From contig NZ_MUBM01000123.1 in assembly GCF_002154505.1 (NCBI RefSeq), positions 1-32,754 of the forward strand: 32,754 nt of DNA. The letters run 5' to 3'. Origin of the DNA: Streptomyces carpinensis. GTDB lineage: Bacteria > Actinomycetota > Actinomycetes > Streptomycetales > Streptomycetaceae. Under the pieces are notes generated by a model. The model made no database searches. It was not told the DNA's origin and was given only the letters and a program-made list of their open reading frames with translations. This document shows, piece by piece, positions 30,431 to 32,754 of the stretch (position 1 is the stretch's first letter; each line of letters begins with the position of its first letter). Position numbers and translations under genes: made by a program.

Positions 30431-31585
30431 TCAGTCGGCGGCGCCGATGTGGAGCCCGGTGGTGGGCCGTTCGTCCGTGCGCCGGAGGGCCACGATGGCT
30501 GCGTCGTCGCCGAGCGCTCCGCCGCAGTAGGTCAGGAGATCGCGCCGAATGCGCTGGACGAGCGCCTCGGGAGTGCTCTTGGTCCACTGGGTGACGCGCT
30601 CCTGCAGCGGATAGAAATCCCGTCTGAGGTCGCGCGCCTCCATCACGCCGTCGGTGTAGAGCAGGAGCGTGTCCCCGGCCTCCAGCATGAACGGATGCGA
30701 GACGTAGGCGTCGGGACTCAGTCCGTGCAGGCCCAGCGGAGGCGCCGGGCGGGGACTGGCGACATCTGTCACCCGGCCCCGCTTGATCAGCAAGGGCGAC
30801 GGGTGGCCGCAGTCGATCATCCGGGCGACTGGGCTGTGATCGGGAACCTCCAGCAGCAGCGCGGTGACGAAGTGTTCCAGGGCCTCCTCGTCTCTCTCGG
30901 GAAGCTGGGAGTGGTAGCGGCGGACACTGCCGTCCAGGGCTTCGGCGAGGGCCGGCAGTGTGGGGTGATGGTGGGCGGCCTCCTGGAACGCGCCCACCAG
31001 CATGGCCGCCTGCCCGATCGCTCCCAGTCCCTTGCCCCTGACATCCGCGATGATCAGGCGCGTGCGCCGGTCGCCATGGGCCACCGCGTACAGATCGCCG
31101 CCGATGCACGCCTCCCTCTCGGCGGCCACGTACGAGGACGCGATGTGCAGGGGTCCGAGGCGGTGGGGCAGCGGGCGCAGCAGGGCCCGCTGCGCGGCCT
31201 CGGAGACCGACCGCACCTGGGCCAGCTCCTCCTTGCGCCGGTCACGGACGAAACAGACGAAGACGACGAAGATCGAGAGGATCGCCAGTGCGATGATCTG
31301 CGAGATGTGGTTGGTGGTGGTCAGACCGCCGTGGAGCACGGCGATGAGGACCTGGGCCGCCACCGCGATCGCCCCGATCAGTCCGGTCAGCCGGGGGCCG
31401 CCGAAGGAGGCGGTTATGGCGGGAGCCACGACGAGCAGCGGTCCGAGGTGGACGTTCTCCGGCGAGTGGATGTCCGCCACGGTGATCACCAAGATCAGCC
31501 CGACGGGAATGGCCGCCAGCGCATGACTGGAGTGACACAGTGCCCGTACGCGGGTGAGGTACCGCATGTCTCCAATGTGCCCCAT
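30431..31585 (-). CDS. membrane-anchored SpoIIE-family PP2C phosphatase
   Basis: Protein of 384 aa. The first 115 residues contain about four membrane segments (ALAAIPVGLILVITVADI, LLVVAPAITASFGG, LIGAIAVAAQVLIAVL, IIALAILSIFVVFVCF). After a short linker with LLRPLPHRLGPLHIASSYVA, the PP2C domain has CIGGDLYAVAHG, LIIADVRGKGLGAI, DTLLLYTDGVMEARD and LGDDAAIVAL, providing the metal-binding aspartates. Such proteins dephosphorylate anti-anti-sigma (STAS) proteins in Streptomyces stress and development circuits. The ATG at 31585 lacks a clear ribosome-binding site; an ATG at 31567 has GGAG but too close. No STAS gene is nearby; a possible kinase remnant lies just downstream. Confidence 0.92.
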   Translation of the reverse strand: MGHIGDMRYLTRVRALCHSSHALAAIPVGLILVITVADIHSPENVHLGPLLVVAPAITASFGGPRLTGLIGAIAVAAQVLIAVLHGGLTTTNHISQIIALAILSIFVVFVCFVRDRRKEELAQVRSVSEAAQRALLRPLPHRLGPLHIASSYVAAEREACIGGDLYAVAHGDRRTRLIIADVRGKGLGAIGQAAMLVGAFQEAAHHHPTLPALAEALDGSVRRYHSQLPERDEEALEHFVTALLLEVPDHSPVARMIDCGHPSPLLIKRGRVTDVASPRPAPPLGLHGLSPDAYVSHPFMLEAGDTLLLYTDGVMEARDLRRDFYPLQERVTQWTKSTPEALVQRIRRDLLTYCGGALGDDAAIVALRRTDERPTTGLHIGAAD

Positions 31586-31951
31586 TCGCCGGACAGGGAC
31601 CGTTCACGGCAGCGGGGCATTCCCGGAGCGGGGGTGGGGAGGGCCTGACCACGCTCGAGCGTCACCGGGTCCCTCCCCGACGGCCGGTGTCCGGACGGAC
31701 CCCGGCCGTCCTTGCCGGTGTGCGCGCGTCCGAGCAGCTTCCACCCCGTAGACCGTCATGGCCGTGCCGACGGGGACCGGCTTGTCGGTGCCGTCATGGC
31801 TTCGGTACGTGGCCCGGCCGCTCACCGAAGGCCGTACCGCCCTGCCGTCACCGCGGCCGCGTGGGAGCATGAGTGGGTAGCGCCCGGGGGCCACTCGTAA
31901 AGCCGGCCTGTTCCGTCGCTCCGTAGGTGTCGGGCGGCGAAAGGAGCGGGA
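31586..31951. other. intergenic region; possible minus-strand gene remnant
   Basis: The 366 bases hold two direct copies of CCGTCATGGC (31753-31762 and 31791-31800). Around 31740-31830 the minus strand reads GRATYRSHDGTDKPVPVGTA followed by MTVYGVEA, which reminds me of the OB-fold end of NfeD-type membrane proteins (G.A.Y...DGT..PVPVGT.VTV.GVEG), but no complete gene surrounds it. No convincing promoter for the genes on either side was found. Confidence 0.3.
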
Positions 31952-32161
31952 ATGACGAAGCAGTTCGCCGTCGGAGACCATGTCCGATGGAACTCCGAGG
32001 CCGGATACGTCCAAGGCGTCATCATCAAGAAGCACACGCACGACGTGGAGTACAAGGGACACGTGCGCCATTGCACTGAGAGCGACCCGCAGTACGAGAT
32101 CAAGAGCGACAGGACCGATCATGTCGCCATGCACAAGGGGGGTGCGCTGACGAAACTGTAG
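31952..32161 (+). CDS. DUF2945 (hypervirulence-associated TUDOR-like) protein
   Basis: Protein of 69 aa with ATG at 31952 and AAAGGAG six bases upstream. It begins FAVGDHVRWNSEAGYVQGVI and ends with HTDHVAMHKGGALTKL-like residues (DRTDHVAMHKGGALTKL), matching the small DUF2945 family with a TUDOR/SH3-like barrel. The family's role is unknown. It lies 33 bases before a DUF488 gene in the same direction, so the two form an operon. Confidence 0.88.
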   Translation: MTKQFAVGDHVRWNSEAGYVQGVIIKKHTHDVEYKGHVRHCTESDPQYEIKSDRTDHVAMHKGGALTKL

Positions 32162-32194
32162 AGCGACGATCGGCGACCTGGACGAGGCAGCAGG

Positions 32195-32725
32195 ATGACG
32201 AACCGTATCTGTACGGTGGGGCATTCGACACGCGACTTCGACGAGATGCTGGAGATGCTGCGGAGCAACGAGATCACCTGCCTGGTCGATGTCCGGTCCT
32301 TCCCGTCGTCGCGGAAGTTCCCGCAATGGAACCAGTCGGCGATCGCCGAGGCGTTGCCTCCCGATATCGAATACCGGTGGATTCCGAAGCTGGGCGGCCG
32401 ACGGCACACTCCCAAGGGCGTGCCGAGCGAGAACGGGGCATGGCAGGTCAAGGCCTTCCGCGATTACGCCGACTACATGGCGGGCGATGAATTCGCGGAG
32501 GGCCTGAACGAACTCCTCGAACTGGCCGAGCGCGAAAGGCCGGCGATCATGTGCAGCGAGGCGGTGCCCTGGCGCTGCCATCGCAGGCTGATCACCGACG
32601 CGTTGATCGCCGCGGGGGCGGAGGTCGAGAACATCATGTCGCCGACGACGACGAAGCCCGCGGTCCTCGACAAGCGCGCCCGGGTCCGGAACGGGCATCT
32701 GATCTACCCGCCCGGCCCCTCCTGA
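32195..32725 (+). CDS. DUF488 family protein
   Basis: Protein of 176 aa with ATG at 32195 and CGAGG seven bases upstream. DUF488 hallmarks: TVGHSTRDFDEML (7-19), LVDVRSFPSSRKFPQWN (30-46), LGGRRH (66-71), and the cysteine motif CSEAVPWRCHR with Cys120, Cys128, His129 and Arg130. The conserved CxE...CHR site suggests metal or thiol chemistry, but no function is established that I know of. It is the second gene of a two-gene unit with the DUF2945 protein; the last 29 bases of the window contain nothing further. Confidence 0.92.
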   Translation: MTNRICTVGHSTRDFDEMLEMLRSNEITCLVDVRSFPSSRKFPQWNQSAIAEALPPDIEYRWIPKLGGRRHTPKGVPSENGAWQVKAFRDYADYMAGDEFAEGLNELLELAERERPAIMCSEAVPWRCHRRLITDALIAAGAEVENIMSPTTTKPAVLDKRARVRNGHLIYPPGPS

Positions 32726-32754
32726 CCGCGCTCAGGAGCCGAGTGCCACCACGG

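Noticed and set aside
31871..31880. Sigma-B-type -10 (GGGTAG) before the DUF2945 gene
   Set aside because: No GTTT-like -35 lies 14-16 bases upstream.
31604..32698. 364-codon minus-strand frame over DUF2945 and DUF488
   Set aside because: Shadow of two well-supported plus-strand genes; only the short NfeD-like stretch near 31740-31830 was kept as a weak note.

Overview
The window is about 72% GC (estimated by eye) with strong third-position G/C in every gene, many GTG/TTG starts, twin-arginine and lipoprotein signals, CUT1 sugar ABC systems without their own ATPase, and ROK, SpoIIE, DUF4232, DUF488 and GlxA-type genes. Together these point to a Streptomyces chromosome. No rRNA, tRNA, CRISPR array, insertion sequence or attachment site was recognised. 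The content looks like accessory, catabolic and regulatory territory with several decayed genes.

Layout. (1) 1-6570: an amide/amino-acid catabolic island. It holds the end of an amidase, a DUF3830 cyclophilin-like protein, succinate-semialdehyde dehydrogenase (gabD) divergent from a GABA-type aminotransferase (gabT), a LysR regulator, a remnant that looks like MmgE/PrpD, and a maleate-isomerase/EutA-like enzyme. (2) 6717-13766: an alpha-xyloside island. It holds a GH31 alpha-xylosidase with exact YicI residue numbering, a divergent lipoprotein-permease-permease operon, and a convergent ROK repressor. (3) 14006-15703: a stand-alone SufC-type ATPase, a frameshifted gene remnant and a DUF4232 secreted protein. 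(4) 16053-21383: a GH42 beta-galactosidase operon with its own solute-binding protein and two permeases, coupled by 4-base overlaps. (5) 21616-22893: a Tat-exported protein of unknown function. (6) 23349-25967: an XRE/MmyB-like regulator divergent from a 14-TM MFS drug exporter, with a perfect 12-bp inverted repeat between them. (7) 26106-28646: a nitronate monooxygenase, a protoglobin and a frameshifted small lipoprotein gene. (8) 28668-30065: a cupin divergent from a GlxA-like AraC regulator that appears leaderless and autoregulated. (9) 30195-32725: a decayed ATPase fragment, a membrane SpoIIE-type phosphatase, a DUF2945 protein and a DUF488 protein.

How the genes work together. The two glycoside islands each pair an intracellular glycosidase with a high-affinity importer. 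Neither encodes the ATP-binding subunit, which in Streptomyces is normally supplied by the shared MsiK ATPase. The gab island would take an amide- or lactam-derived amine to succinic semialdehyde and then succinate. Its central gabD promoter carries an operator that looks GntR-type rather than LysR-type. Several regulators (LysR, GlxA) and the Tat-exported protein have -10 boxes so close to the start codon that leaderless transcription is likely.
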